From: Stentor coeruleus
Taxonomy: Eukaryota > Ciliophora > Heterotrichea > Heterotrichida > Stentoridae
DNA length: 64,000 nt
NCBI GenBank assembly: GCA_001970955.1
Contig: MPUH01000099.1
Span: forward strand, 1-64,000
Reading direction: 5' to 3'
The position numbers were made by a program, and so were the translations under genes. Of the stretch, positions 9,373 through 18,670 are shown piece after piece. A model generated the notes under the pieces. That model did not search any database, had not been told where the DNA came from, and saw only the letters and a list, made by a program, of their open reading frames with translations. Every line of letters begins with the position of its first letter. Position 1 is the first letter of the stretch.

Positions 9373-9894
9373 TTAATGCTAGGACGAGTAGCTGTAGGTT
9401 TCTTAAGTGCATATTCTTGTAATATTCAAGCAACAAATGAAAAAACTAATACTGAAATGAGTGCATCAGCACAAGTTCAGGGAAAAGAAATAACTGGAAC
9501 TTTTCATTTCTTCCAAGCAAAATATACGTCAAATACAGAAATCACTGGGGAAATTCGTGGTTTATATCCTGAGAAAAAACATGGGCTTAGTATTCATGAT
9601 GGAAGCTTAGAAAAACCTGAAAAAACATTTAACCCTTTTGGTAGAAAACATGGTGGACCATGGAACTTTGAACGTAAAGTAGGAGATTTAGGGAATATTG
9701 AAGCGGATAAAGAAGGAGTTGGTAGATATAAAATTTCAGAACCTTATGTCAAACTTTCTGGCCCATTTTCTGTTCTTTCAAAAGTTATTACAGTTCATGA
9801 GAATCCTGATGATTTCGCATTTGGTAAAACTACTGAAAGTCTTGAAACAGGAGCAGTTGGGGAAATCCTAGCTAAAGGAGTTATAACTAACTAA
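9370..9894 (+). CDS. Cu/Zn superoxide dismutase-fold protein lacking several metal ligands
   Basis: 174 residues matching the Cu/Zn SOD fold along most of its length (KHGLSIHDG, FNPFGRKHGGP, KVGDLGN, TVHENPDDF, TGAVGEILAKGVI). Against human SOD1, His43, His48, His71, Asp83 and His120 are kept (H71, H76, H94, D106, H143). Copper ligand His46 is Ser74, the bridging His63 is Thr86, zinc ligand His80 is Lys103, the catalytic-channel Arg143 is Glu165 and Cys146 is Lys169. Dismutase activity is therefore unlikely; SOD-like proteins without copper sites are known as chaperones or structural proteins. A hydrophobic N-terminus (about 1-17) may be a signal peptide. A later Met30 is an alternative start. 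Confidence 0.83.
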   Translation: MLMLGRVAVGFLSAYSCNIQATNEKTNTEMSASAQVQGKEITGTFHFFQAKYTSNTEITGEIRGLYPEKKHGLSIHDGSLEKPEKTFNPFGRKHGGPWNFERKVGDLGNIEADKEGVGRYKISEPYVKLSGPFSVLSKVITVHENPDDFAFGKTTESLETGAVGEILAKGVITN

Positions 9895-10272
9895 GTAGCT
9901 AGGCTTGAATTGAATATATTATTGGTTTTTTTTTAATATTGTAATTTTTGAGATCAAAATAAGCTTATATCAAGTTGAAATTAACTAAATATAAAATTTT
10001 ATTTATATATTGTGAAAACTTTAACAAGTTTTTTATGATATAAATAAACCTTAATGAAATCTAAACTTAAAACATAGGAAATCTAAACTATTATTATACA
10101 ATTCTTATTATTTTAAACTCAAGCATATAGTAATCCTATCTTTTATCATTATTTTCTCTACTAGATTCAAATAAATCACTCAATAAACTTTTTTTTTTTA
10201 ACTTTAACTCGTGTAATTTAAGTATCCCTACACAAACTTTCACATCTTTATTTCTAAAACTATAAATAAATC
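9895..10272. other. Intergenic spacer
   Basis: AT-rich spacer between two plus-strand genes. The half nearest the next gene is C-containing and G-poor, the usual upstream signature in this window. Nothing else is recognised. Confidence 0.6.
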
Positions 10273-11487
10273 ATGAAATATACTCCGCCTAGAAAATTAC
10301 AAACAACTTTGCTTATAGAGTCTCCAAGATCTCTTCAAGGACTTTCAGGAAGTTCTTGGAAACTAAGTGAGCATTCAAGTAAACATTATCAAACAATTGT
10401 GACTCCGCGGGATTGTACAAGAACAAACTCTCCAATAATGATGCCATCAACTGTTATATCTGAAGACTCTGAAAATGATGAGATTAAAACAGTTTATGAG
10501 CAACTAATTCTTATCCGTGACCGCCATGCAACTTTAAAAACATATATAAATTCTATTAGAGCTCAACTTCAACAAAGTTTCAATATTGCAATTGCAGAAC
10601 TTCAAGGAAAACGAAATGCTTTGATTTCTCAAATTGATTTACTTTACGACGAGAACTTTAATAAACTGTGTCTTTCACATAAAGAAAAAGAAAGCAAAAT
10701 TGATGTTAAAAATCAAGAACTCGATATTTCTTTAGATGAAATTGACCGGGTTATACAAAAAATAGAACTTTATTCAACAGACAATGAAAGTATTGAAAAA
10801 GATATACAGAAAACATTAAAAATATGGGTATCAGAAGCTGATGTTAGTAATGATTGGGCAATATTAAATCCATCATCCTTTAACTATACAATTACAACAG
10901 GAAGATATAAAAAAAAACACAGAGATTCAAGTGAAGTTTTAGATACAACATTAGGGAAAAAAGAATGCCCAAGATGTAATTCTTCAAAAAAACATAGAAA
11001 TCCTCATCATGGAGAAATGCCACACAAGTCAAGTTCAAAAAGTAGGTCTTATCATGATATTCTTAAACAAAATACTGAAATGGTTGAAAGATTAGAAAAA
11101 CTTGAAAATGCTGTGACGAAATCTTTTAAACCTCCAAGGCCAAATAAACTTTTAGAAAGCACGTTTGATTTAAGTAAATCAGAATCACCTATTTCTATTT
11201 CAACTTTATATAGTGAATCATCTGATATATCAAGTGATGATAATAGAATAAGAGTTTATATTCCACAAGGATATCCTTCTTATACTTGTTTTTATCTTGT
11301 ACGTACAGCTGAAGATGTGACTATTGGGCAGATTGTAGAAAAATTAGTACTTCATATGGGTGTGAATAAAGGAAATTATTGTCTTAAGAATGATTTAGGT
11401 CAAGGAAAATTTAAGATTATAGAAAACTGGAGAAAGGCTGATATGTTTGCTTCAGCAAAACTTTTTCTATATAAAGATGATGAGTAA
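10273..11487 (+). CDS. Coiled-coil protein with a C-terminal ubiquitin-like-fold region
   Basis: 404 residues. The N-terminus is Ser/Arg-rich, a coiled coil spans about 70-175, and a CPRC plus histidine-rich stretch (ECPRCNSSKKHRNPHHGE) sits near 237-255, followed by a short second coiled coil. The C-terminal 80 residues (about 322-402) look like a beta-grasp domain of the ubiquitin or Ras-association type: RIRVYIPQGYPSYTCFYLV, then a helix EDVTIGQIVEKLVLHMGV and short strands. Such a domain usually binds a small GTPase or another signalling partner. This assignment is from pattern only. Start ATG follows TATAAATAA. Confidence 0.7.
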   Translation: MKYTPPRKLQTTLLIESPRSLQGLSGSSWKLSEHSSKHYQTIVTPRDCTRTNSPIMMPSTVISEDSENDEIKTVYEQLILIRDRHATLKTYINSIRAQLQQSFNIAIAELQGKRNALISQIDLLYDENFNKLCLSHKEKESKIDVKNQELDISLDEIDRVIQKIELYSTDNESIEKDIQKTLKIWVSEADVSNDWAILNPSSFNYTITTGRYKKKHRDSSEVLDTTLGKKECPRCNSSKKHRNPHHGEMPHKSSSKSRSYHDILKQNTEMVERLEKLENAVTKSFKPPRPNKLLESTFDLSKSESPISISTLYSESSDISSDDNRIRVYIPQGYPSYTCFYLVRTAEDVTIGQIVEKLVLHMGVNKGNYCLKNDLGQGKFKIIENWRKADMFASAKLFLYKDDE

Positions 11488-11739
11488 TTAAAGTTTTGGT
11501 TATTAGTATTAGTTAGGAATAAAGTTTTGCAAGTCAAAAATAGTATAGGTACTACAATTGATTTCTGAGCTTAGTTAAAAGTGCTAAAAAAAAAGAATAA
11601 AATTAATGAATTAATAAAAATCGAGATTGATTAGATTTAAGTCAAATTTTCATCACTTTACATGGAAAAATTGAATTTTTAATTTTGTCATAAGATTGTC
11701 TTAGAGAAGAGCTGAAACCTGAGAGGGTAATCTTCCATA

Positions 11740-12263
11740 AGCAAGCAATAAAAAAATTATGCATTTTTCATTTGAGTTATTGATAAAATTGCTAAAGAAT
11801 TCAACAGAAGTTTTAGCTTACATTAGTTTCTTTAGAAATAAACCCTAAAGACCTAGTTAAAGCAGATAAATTTACTAATTTTCTTCTTGGAGAAAGGGAA
11901 TTGTATTATAAAGTGAATTACTATATGTAATGAACCTGAATTTTTTTGGATTATTATTCAGACTTGGTCTAAACCTAGTGCATATTTTCTAATCTTCTAG
12001 TTTGGCATCAGAACAACTATTTTCCTGAAACCCAAAAATTTTTAAAAAAAAAAATGCTTAAGAAAAACATAGAAAAATTATAAAGAATCAGTAAAAGTTA
12101 TTATGCAATATTATTTTTTTAACTTATATTCTGCTTAAAGAGTAAATTCAATTTGTTGATCCTTATGTAAAGCAAGAAGAAGCTAATCTTAAAGTAAGAT
12201 TAATAAAAATAGGCATAACTGTGAAAATTTTAGCAGTAAATGACCAAGGCTATTAGTAAGAAT
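11740..12263 (+). pseudogene. Decayed protein-coding sequence, family unknown
   Basis: Several stretches read as normal protein in the plus sense but are separated by stops and frame changes. Around 11836-11930 the text gives EINPKDLVKADKFTNFLLGE and onward to YYKVNYYM. Around 12150-12260 it gives FVDPYVKQEEANLKVRLIKI followed by GITVKILAVNDQGY and TAG. Between them the signal is weaker (a stretch reading PETQKFLKKKMLKKN near 12025-12070). No 15-16 nt intron explains the breaks I checked. The composition is like the neighbouring genes, so a dead host gene is the simplest reading. The family is not recognised. Confidence 0.45.
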
Positions 12264-12517
12264 TTAATAAAAGTTCAAAATGAAATTCTTAGCTATTTTT
12301 GTTGATTTGATCTTATTGTATATAATTTATTATAGACTAAAATTGAAGTATTAGCTTGTAGAAATTAATTAAAATTGAAGTTTAGCTGTAGAAATTCAAT
12401 TCATCTCCAAGTTTAGCTAAATATATTCAATTCATTAAAATATATTTTTAAGATTTCACAAGAATTTCTCAAATTTTTTGACTGGGTTTATTTCATAGTT
12501 ATGCCCTAAAAACTTCT

Positions 12518-12550
12518 TCTCGATGGGGTTAAAGGACCCCATGCTCGAGA
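12518..12550. other. GC-rich hairpin
   Basis: Inverted repeat: TCTCG then ATGGGGT (12518-12529), loop TAAAGG, ACCCCAT (12536-12542), a three-base bulge GCT, then CGAGA (12546-12550). This gives a 12-bp stem in very AT-rich surroundings. It could belong to a structured RNA or be a relic; it lacks the T-loop and acceptor stem of a tRNA. Confidence 0.5.
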
Positions 12551-12735
12551 TTCCATTTTTAAAAAAATTTCAAATAAATTTCGGTTTAGTCTATTGAAAA
12601 AAAAAATCTTTTTAGTACATTACTGTTAATAAGACAATCTAACTAAACAACTAAATTGATTTCATAAGAAGTAAAAACACACATATTAAATAATCATCTC
12701 ATCTAATTCTTCAATCAAAATTAATTTATAAAAAT

Positions 12736-13137
12736 ATGTTAGCAAAATCCTCTTCAGTAGGAAAAGCACTTAAAAATGGGAAGAAAAAGCCTGCTCATTA
12801 TAGAACACAGTCTTCAGATGTTTTCATCAAAACTACAACGAATAAAAAGAAGAAAATAAACACTAAAAAACCAAGGCATAAAAGAGCAGCAAGTTCTCAA
12901 GGATATCAACTAGTTCCTTTAGCAGGAAAGAATATCATTAAAGCCCCAAGAATTTACAATAATCAGATTTTTAGTGATATTTATGATGAAGAAGGGAATC
13001 ATGATCGCATTGTTGAGTTATCCTCAGATACAGATCGAGATTTCAATTATCAACAACAGTATATAGTTCCTGAACTATTACAGTTGCCTACAGTTGGAAG
13101 GAATTTGTACAATACAAAAAAAATAATCTTTTATTAA
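12736..13137 (+). CDS. Small basic protein, unknown
   Basis: 133 residues. The first 55 are strongly basic (GKKKPAHYRTQSS, TTNKKKKINTKKPRHKRAAS), a likely nuclear-localisation or nucleic-acid/microtubule-binding region. The rest is mixed and acidic in the middle (DIYDEEGNHDRIVELSSDTD). TATAAAA lies just upstream of the ATG (12727-12733). No family is recognised. Confidence 0.65.
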   Translation: MLAKSSSVGKALKNGKKKPAHYRTQSSDVFIKTTTNKKKKINTKKPRHKRAASSQGYQLVPLAGKNIIKAPRIYNNQIFSDIYDEEGNHDRIVELSSDTDRDFNYQQQYIVPELLQLPTVGRNLYNTKKIIFY

Positions 13138-13580
13138 CATGAAAGATAAATAATCAAATTATTAAATCAAAGCAATCGAAATTATTGTTTAGTTTAAAAG
13201 TGAACCTATCTCTTAATCTAGGATTTAGGAATTAAGAGTTTGTATCTGATTGACAGTTTTATAAATAGAGGATTATCAAATATATAGTAAAGGTTTGGTG
13301 GGTGTAAAATTATTATAGTTTAAGTTATTTGTGATTTATAATTTTAATATTTACAACTATTGAAATTGGGTTAGGAGTTAATATTTGTGAGATTGTTTAT
13401 TATTAGTGCTATTAAAGAATTAAGGTTGTTTAGAGGAAAAAATATTTGTGTAGATTTGGATTAGATGTTTAAAACGAGATTTAGCTTATCTATAAAATTT
13501 AGATTAAAGTGATGGTATTTGGAAAATATAAAAGTGCCTTATAAAGTATTATTTAACTTATAATTACCATTTAGAATAAA
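13138..13580. other. Intergenic spacer
   Basis: AT-rich spacer between plus-strand genes. Its 5' part is G-rich and C-poor on the sense strand, the usual downstream signature. Nothing recognised. Confidence 0.6.
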
Positions 13581-14363
13581 ATGTTCAGTGCATACTATCA
13601 TGATCAGGTTAGCCAAAAAGCTAAAGATGATGAAATAGCCAAAATGAAGCACCTAAAGAGCCTTTCAGCTCATATAAAAATCAGAGATATGCTAGCAGTG
13701 AGTAACAAAAAACGCGTTGAAAAAAGAGTCATGGAAATGTCAGCAGACCCTGTTCCAATTAACCGACACGAAATCTCAACTAAATTCCCTGATTTTAAAG
13801 GTGAGTCATTCATCAGGTCTAAACCAAAAGATACCAAAGAAAGAATAAAAGATGCAGAAATCAATAATACTTGGTTAGACACAGTTCCTTTATTACCCTC
13901 ACCTCATAATTTTCGCCAAAGGTTTAAAGATAAAGAAATAAATTCACATATGAAATATAAACCTAAAGATCGTTATGAAAGGGTTATTGATACTTGGAAT
14001 AATCAATCTAATACACTTGAGCATTCATGGGAAGTAAAACCTTTTAAAAAGAATGATATTTCACCTGTCTTCCCAAATACTTTGAAAAAATCGTATTATA
14101 AAACACTTGAATCTGTTGCTATGGGGTTTTATAAAAAACAAAAATCATCTTCGTTACCACGTGTGAATATTCTTAATACAAATGAAGAAATTGAAATTGC
14201 TGATGTTGCTAAGACTGATAGGAAACTAACTGAAATTGCTCGTGAAGTTATGGAAAAATGTAAGTTGAAACCGCTTAAAGAAGAGATTAGATCGATGTAT
14301 ACTCGTAGAAGCTCGAAAATAAATAAAGACAATCTTGTGCTTGTAAGAAAAGTTTTATACTAA
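13581..14363 (+). CDS. Charged protein with an internal KPKDxxER repeat, unknown
   Basis: 260 residues, basic, without membrane segments. Two related blocks can be seen: SKPKDTKERIKDAEINNTW (about residues 80-98) and YKPKDRYERVIDTWNNQ (about 126-142), each followed by a Trp-containing segment. This spacing resembles the short repeated blocks of axonemal or cortical microtubule-associated proteins in ciliates, but no named family is recognised. The start is supported by AGAATAAAATG. Confidence 0.7.
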   Translation: MFSAYYHDQVSQKAKDDEIAKMKHLKSLSAHIKIRDMLAVSNKKRVEKRVMEMSADPVPINRHEISTKFPDFKGESFIRSKPKDTKERIKDAEINNTWLDTVPLLPSPHNFRQRFKDKEINSHMKYKPKDRYERVIDTWNNQSNTLEHSWEVKPFKKNDISPVFPNTLKKSYYKTLESVAMGFYKKQKSSSLPRVNILNTNEEIEIADVAKTDRKLTEIAREVMEKCKLKPLKEEIRSMYTRRSSKINKDNLVLVRKVLY

Positions 14364-14694
14364 TTTAAATTGTATAACCAGTTAGGTTCTTGTAAATGTG
14401 ATTATGTTGTATGATTGGTTGGATTCTTATAAATTAAGTTAACTTTAATAAAAAGAAAAAAAAAATTCTATAATTAAACTACATACANTAAAAAGAAAAA
14501 AAAAATTCTATAATTAAACTACATACACAATTTATAAACATCAGCATGACTATAAATAAAACACTAAATCAAACTTTCATTGCTAGTATTAAAGTTTAAT
14601 TTAAATAGTTTAAAAATTATTAACTTTCAAAATAGAAAACTACTTTACAATGTATTATTGTGTCTTAAAAGTCCTTTGAAAGTAGTAGCTATAA
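14364..14694. other. Intergenic spacer with an N-joined duplication
   Basis: AT-rich spacer. A 39-bp segment is present twice on either side of a single N at 14488 (14449-14487 and 14489-14527), a probable unmerged contig overlap. Confidence 0.7.
14449..14527. repeat. 39-bp direct repeat around N at 14488 (assembly join)
   Basis: The two copies are identical and directly abut the N. Best read as one sequence entered twice. Confidence 0.85.
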
Positions 14695-15123
14695 ATGGCT
14701 GAAGCAGTCGACACCAAGAAGACTATTTCAATGATCAATGCTTTTGCAGTAGCAACTGGAGAATTTTTAAATCACTTTTGTGCTAAAGCTCATAAACGTA
14801 TAAGTGCTGTGAATCGACAGATTGAAAGACTCGAAGCTCTGACCGCTTTACTCGAATATAAAGTCAACTCATTACCTGCAGATTTTGCTCCACCCCCAGC
14901 ACCAGTGGCTACAAATCCACAAAACCCAAATCCTGGAGGTGAAAATAATGCTCCAAATGAAGTTCAACCAGAACCTCCTAAACAAGAAATACCTGAAGAG
15001 TATCTACCTTATATTCGCATGCTTAAAGTAGGGGTACCTAGAGTAGCTGTAAAGCATAAAATGGTTGCAGATGGTCAAGACCCAAACAAAATCGATGAAT
15101 TAGTTCCACCAACAGATGATTAA
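14695..15123 (+). CDS. WASHC3: WASH complex subunit 3 (CCDC53 family)
   Basis: 142 residues. The N-terminal helix region matches CCDC53: an opening helix with FLNHFCAKAHKRISAVNR, then IERLEALTALLEYKVNSLP, a Pro/Asn-rich linker (about 62-100), and the conserved C-terminal motif YLPYIRMLKVGVPRVAVKHK followed by MVADGQDP, equivalent to the KMVQVGVP...NKMISEGLDP stretch of the animal protein. WASHC3 is a small scaffold subunit of the WASH complex, which activates Arp2/3 on endosomes. The ATG is part of TATAAATG (14690-14697). A Rab5-like GTPase follows after 21 bp, also an endosomal protein. Confidence 0.85.
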   Translation: MAEAVDTKKTISMINAFAVATGEFLNHFCAKAHKRISAVNRQIERLEALTALLEYKVNSLPADFAPPPAPVATNPQNPNPGGENNAPNEVQPEPPKQEIPEEYLPYIRMLKVGVPRVAVKHKMVADGQDPNKIDELVPPTDD

Positions 15124-15144
15124 CCTAATTTTAATACTTTAAAA

Positions 15145-15759
15145 ATGATGGGAGAAATAAAGCAAGCAAAAGTTATTCTCCTAGGCGAAGCAAATGTAGG
15201 GAAATCCAGTCTGATCAACCGGTTTATTTCTAATAATTTCAGTGACCACTCAGATCCAACTATTGGGGCAACATTTTTAAGCAAAATAGTGGATTTTGAT
15301 TCCCAGTCAGTGAAATTGAATATATGGGATACAGCTGGACAAGAACGCTACAATAGTTTAGCAGCAAGTTATTCCCGAGATTCAAGAGCATGTGTTTTAG
15401 TTTATGATATTACATCTAAAGACTCATTCCAGGCACTTCAAAAGTGGCATAACAACATAAAAGATATTATTAGTACTGATGTGGTAATTGCTATTGTTGG
15501 AAATAAAGAGGATATGGTTGAGAGAGAAGCAGTATCTTTAGCTGATGCTAAAAGTTTTGCAGAATCAATTAAAGCTTTACATATGAGAACTTCAGCAAAA
15601 CATGGTGATGGGGTGAAGGAACTTTTTGTGGAACTTGGGAGGAATATTTTAGGGAATAAGGATTTATGTGTGAGAGATACTTTTAAATCTAGTAGAGGGA
15701 TCTCTTTATCTTCGCAAACTCCTCCGAAAATTAAAGGCAAAAAAGGATGTTGTGGTTGA
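15145..15759 (+). CDS. Rab GTPase, Rab5/21/22-like
   Basis: 204 residues. All G motifs are present: P-loop GEANVGKSS (about residues 13-21), switch I with PTIGATFL, WDTAGQE (G3), GNKED (G4) and TSAKHG (G5). The sequence TIGATFLSKIVDFD...IWDTAGQERYNSLA and the C-terminus place it nearest the Rab5/21/22 group of early-endosome Rabs. It ends KKGCCG; the twin cysteines are the geranylgeranylation site. The stop is TGA, one of only two TGA stops in the window, with an in-frame TAA two codons later. ATGs at 15145 and 15148 are both possible. It follows WASHC3 after 21 bp on the same strand. Confidence 0.92.
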   Translation: MMGEIKQAKVILLGEANVGKSSLINRFISNNFSDHSDPTIGATFLSKIVDFDSQSVKLNIWDTAGQERYNSLAASYSRDSRACVLVYDITSKDSFQALQKWHNNIKDIISTDVVIAIVGNKEDMVEREAVSLADAKSFAESIKALHMRTSAKHGDGVKELFVELGRNILGNKDLCVRDTFKSSRGISLSSQTPPKIKGKKGCCG

Positions 15760-15917
15760 AAATAAGACATGAATAATAACTAGATTTTTTTTATGATAAC
15801 ATCTAATATTCAATAATAAATAGTTATTGATTGCAATATTTATAAATATAGTTTAGTAAATTGTCTTTAAAATTATGTTTTTATCTAAATTTTTTTTATT
15901 TTCGAAGATATTTAAAT

Positions 15918-16880
15918 CTATTTACCTAATTCCGCAGGATTAAAGCCAAACAATTGGACAGTGACTTCATTTAGCTTATTCCTAACATCCTCAAAATACG
16001 GATCAGTTTCAATAGAATACTTAGTCATAGCAGCTGATACTTGGAATTCATCATAATTAAATTGCTTAAAGACTTCATCAGCTTCCCTTGATTTCAAAAC
16101 TAAAATATCCATAGGATGCATATTAGGATGTGCTTTTACATATCTTTGAACGAAATCACATGAGTGCATAAGAATTTCCTTAAGTTTTTCCTGGGTCAAT
16201 TCATCTGGCACAGTCCCAGACCCAAGAATACTTTCTACTGCCATACTTTCAAGTGCAATTTTAACCTCAGCATCACTGCTGAATTTTTTAACACTTTCTT
16301 CAAATACTTGATGAGTAATCCCAAAATGATTAGTCGTTTCAGCTGTTGATGTTAAAATTAGCATTTCTTGGAATTCCATTTGCTCCATAACCACTTTTCT
16401 ATAATGATCTTCATCCACACCATAATATTCTTGTCTTTTAATAACAAATTTTTTCCCAGTTTCAAAAAGACTTGTTTTAGCTTTTTCTATGAGTGAATTG
16501 ATGACTTTAAGTAAATCAGTTTTTGATAAACAACCTTCATTAATAGTCAATGGTTCTTGTGGAGTGCTATCAGTGGTCCGAAGTTGTTCGAATTGGTTGT
16601 ACATGTTTTCATACATTCTTTGAACACCTTCATCCATATCTGCCATTGGGCTTACTCCTTTTTGGATTTCAAAGACTAATTCGTCACCAAAATGATTTAC
16701 GTATACTGTCACTAGATCTTTGGTATTAGTGATTGGCACACCTTCATAAAGGATATTGAAGGTTAAAAACTTACTAGCACGATGGACCTCTGAAGCAAGC
16801 TGCTCCCAGGTTAGAGGCAAGTTGGGGATAACAATGAGCTCTCCATTAACACTAACTTTGATGGGAACAGTCCTTTCCAT
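15918..16880 (-). CDS. Helical protein with N-terminal ubiquitin/PB1-like region, unknown
   Basis: 320 residues. Residues about 5-75 have a beta-grasp-like pattern (VPIKVSVNGELIVIPNLPLT, a helix, then FNILYEGVPI and DELVFEIQKG). The rest is alpha-helical, mildly acidic, with no transmembrane segment and two conserved-looking blocks near EYYGVDEDHYRKVVMEQMEF and VQRYVKAHPNMHPMDILVL. No family is recognised. Its start lies 20 bp after the stop of the FKBP-TPR gene on the same strand, so the two may share control or be read through, although ciliates do not generally use operons. Confidence 0.7.
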   Translation of the reverse strand: MERTVPIKVSVNGELIVIPNLPLTWEQLASEVHRASKFLTFNILYEGVPITNTKDLVTVYVNHFGDELVFEIQKGVSPMADMDEGVQRMYENMYNQFEQLRTTDSTPQEPLTINEGCLSKTDLLKVINSLIEKAKTSLFETGKKFVIKRQEYYGVDEDHYRKVVMEQMEFQEMLILTSTAETTNHFGITHQVFEESVKKFSSDAEVKIALESMAVESILGSGTVPDELTQEKLKEILMHSCDFVQRYVKAHPNMHPMDILVLKSREADEVFKQFNYDEFQVSAAMTKYSIETDPYFEDVRNKLNEVTVQLFGFNPAELGK

Positions 16881-16900
16881 TGATTTTATTAATAAACTAA

Positions 16901-18130
16901 CTATTTAAATAAGTTCTTGAATCTAGCTTTATCGATATCATTTGCTTTTTTTAACATCGACTGAATGATAGAAATTTCTTTTTGTATCAATTGGAGAAAA
17001 TCATTTTCATTCTTTTCTTTTGATATTGACTTTGCTAGTTTTAAGTCTTCAAGTGCAGCTTCAAGTTTGTTATTTTCTTTTCTTGCTAAGCCTCTTCTAT
17101 AGTAAGCTTTTATATCTGTATTATTTTCTGTAATTACTTTTGTAGCATATTCTTCAGCTAGAGTCCATTTTTGAAGTTTTAGAAAACAAAGGCTGATATT
17201 GCATAAAATTAAATTGCTTGTTGGCTTTAATAACCCAGGATCATCTGAAACTGGATCTAATGTTGCTAAAGCTGATTCATAGAGTTTTATTGATTTTTCA
17301 TTATCTCCTGATTTAAAAGATGAGTTTCCTTGATCTTTAACTTGAACAGCAAGAGCATTTCTTTCAGGTGGGGTAAGATTTTGTGTATAAAGGCCAGTGT
17401 CAAATGATACAATTTTAATATAAAGATATGCTGTAGAGGCTTCATTTGGCATATAGCTTGAAAGGTTAAATTTTATGTCTTTACCATTATCTAAGAGTTT
17501 AGCTTTTTCATGTAAAAGATCGCATTCTACTCTTGCATGTTCTCCTTGTCTAAGTTTTTTAATAACTTCAATCCATATTGAAGGTATCAAATTATCTTCA
17601 ATCATAACTTGTAATGGAATTTGATCGATGTTATCTAAATAAGTATAATTATTGATCTCAACTTTGTAATGAATTTTAGCTCTTGTGCTTTCACCATAAA
17701 ATTCTTCATTAGTTTTTTCAATATATCTAAAAAAATAACCCTGATCTCCATAAATATCTTCTATTTTTTGTATATTTTTAACTATGATATCAACTTTTAC
17801 ATCCTCATTTGATTGAAGTTCTGGAATATGTTCTGAGAAATGTTTTCTAAAGAAATCTGCCTTGACAATCACTTCTGCTGTTTCATTTAAAGTCATTGTG
17901 CACATTAAATCAATAAGAGCTTGTGGGACAAACTGTGGCTCTAAGCTTAATGTTAGATTATCATCTTTGAAAACTTCAGAAGAATTTTGTGATACTAGAA
18001 TCTTTACTGTTACATCATCACGTTTGAAAATAGGAGATGATCCACAGGTAAGTGTTTTTTTGAGTATATTTTCATCAGAGAATAAATCAAGTACTTTTTG
18101 CTCTTCTGTATTTCTAGAATCTTCACTCAT
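16901..18130 (-). CDS. FKBP-type immunophilin with TPR domain (FKBP4/5-like)
   Basis: 409 residues. Two FKBP-like beta domains precede a TPR domain: the first (about 20-110) reads FKDDNLTLSL ... QALIDLMCTMTLNETAEVIV, the second (about 135-240) is a degenerate copy. The TPR region (about 255-385) has three repeats (VKDQGNSSFKSGDNEKSIKL; LILCNISLCFLKLQKWTLAE; IKAYYRRGLARKENNKLEAA), the arrangement of FKBP51/52 co-chaperones that clamp the C-terminus of Hsp90. TPR residues K/N/N/K/R of the carboxylate clamp look present. The aromatic residues of an active prolyl isomerase pocket are not evident in either FKBP domain, so it may act mainly as an Hsp90 adaptor. Confidence 0.83.
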   Translation of the reverse strand: MSEDSRNTEEQKVLDLFSDENILKKTLTCGSSPIFKRDDVTVKILVSQNSSEVFKDDNLTLSLEPQFVPQALIDLMCTMTLNETAEVIVKADFFRKHFSEHIPELQSNEDVKVDIIVKNIQKIEDIYGDQGYFFRYIEKTNEEFYGESTRAKIHYKVEINNYTYLDNIDQIPLQVMIEDNLIPSIWIEVIKKLRQGEHARVECDLLHEKAKLLDNGKDIKFNLSSYMPNEASTAYLYIKIVSFDTGLYTQNLTPPERNALAVQVKDQGNSSFKSGDNEKSIKLYESALATLDPVSDDPGLLKPTSNLILCNISLCFLKLQKWTLAEEYATKVITENNTDIKAYYRRGLARKENNKLEAALEDLKLAKSISKEKNENDFLQLIQKEISIIQSMLKKANDIDKARFKNLFK

Positions 18131-18670
18131 ATAATAATAAAAATGATGAATTCCTTTTATGATCTCTGATCTAAGAAGGCGAAACTGATTAATTGGGTAG
18201 TTTATGTATGATTTTTAAAGGAGGTTTAATTAAGGATAGAGAAATTTTATTTGCATGTACGTGGATTACTTTAGGAAGAGAATATGTATGAATTTAAAAA
18301 TTACTTCTGCTTTTAATTTTGTGTTAATCAGTCTCGGCTTTTTATATCAAGTTTCATAAGCCTTAATCATCATTAATATATAAGCTAGATTTCATTTGTT
18401 TAAGTGTTAGAATTTTCCCTTATTTTAATTGTAATTGTAAAATGATCTAATTATTATTCTTCATAACTAAACATTGTTTATTAAATTAATAGGATAATAT
18501 TTGAAGATGTAAATATTTAAGGAATCACAGTTTTAGAATCTTCTCTTCATATAAATCTTCATCAACTAATCTCATAAAATTTAACTTTAATATAAAATAC
18601 TAAATAATCAGTAATCATTTTATCCTATTTCATATAAAAAACTTATAATATTAGACTACATCCTATATTT
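18131..18670. other. Intergenic spacer between minus-strand genes
   Basis: AT-rich. Near 18150-18300 it is G-rich on the plus strand, hence C-rich on the sense strand upstream of the FKBP gene. Near 18540-18660 it is C-rich on the plus strand, the downstream signature of the next minus gene. Nothing else seen. Confidence 0.6.

Larger units (their letters stand above)
11488..12735. other. Long intergenic region with decayed coding sequence and a hairpin
   Basis: 1.25 kb between two plus-strand genes. It contains protein-like stretches in shifting frames (see the entry at 11740-12263), a GC-rich hairpin at 12518-12550 and an imperfect repeat of about 32 bp around 12335-12400 (two copies of AAAATTGAAGT...TTAGCT(T)GTAGAAATT). 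The last 150 bases are C-rich and G-poor, as upstream of other plus-strand genes. Confidence 0.55.

Noticed and set aside
12518-12550. Hairpin as part of a tRNA
   Set aside because: No acceptor stem, anticodon arm or T-loop consensus can be built around it.
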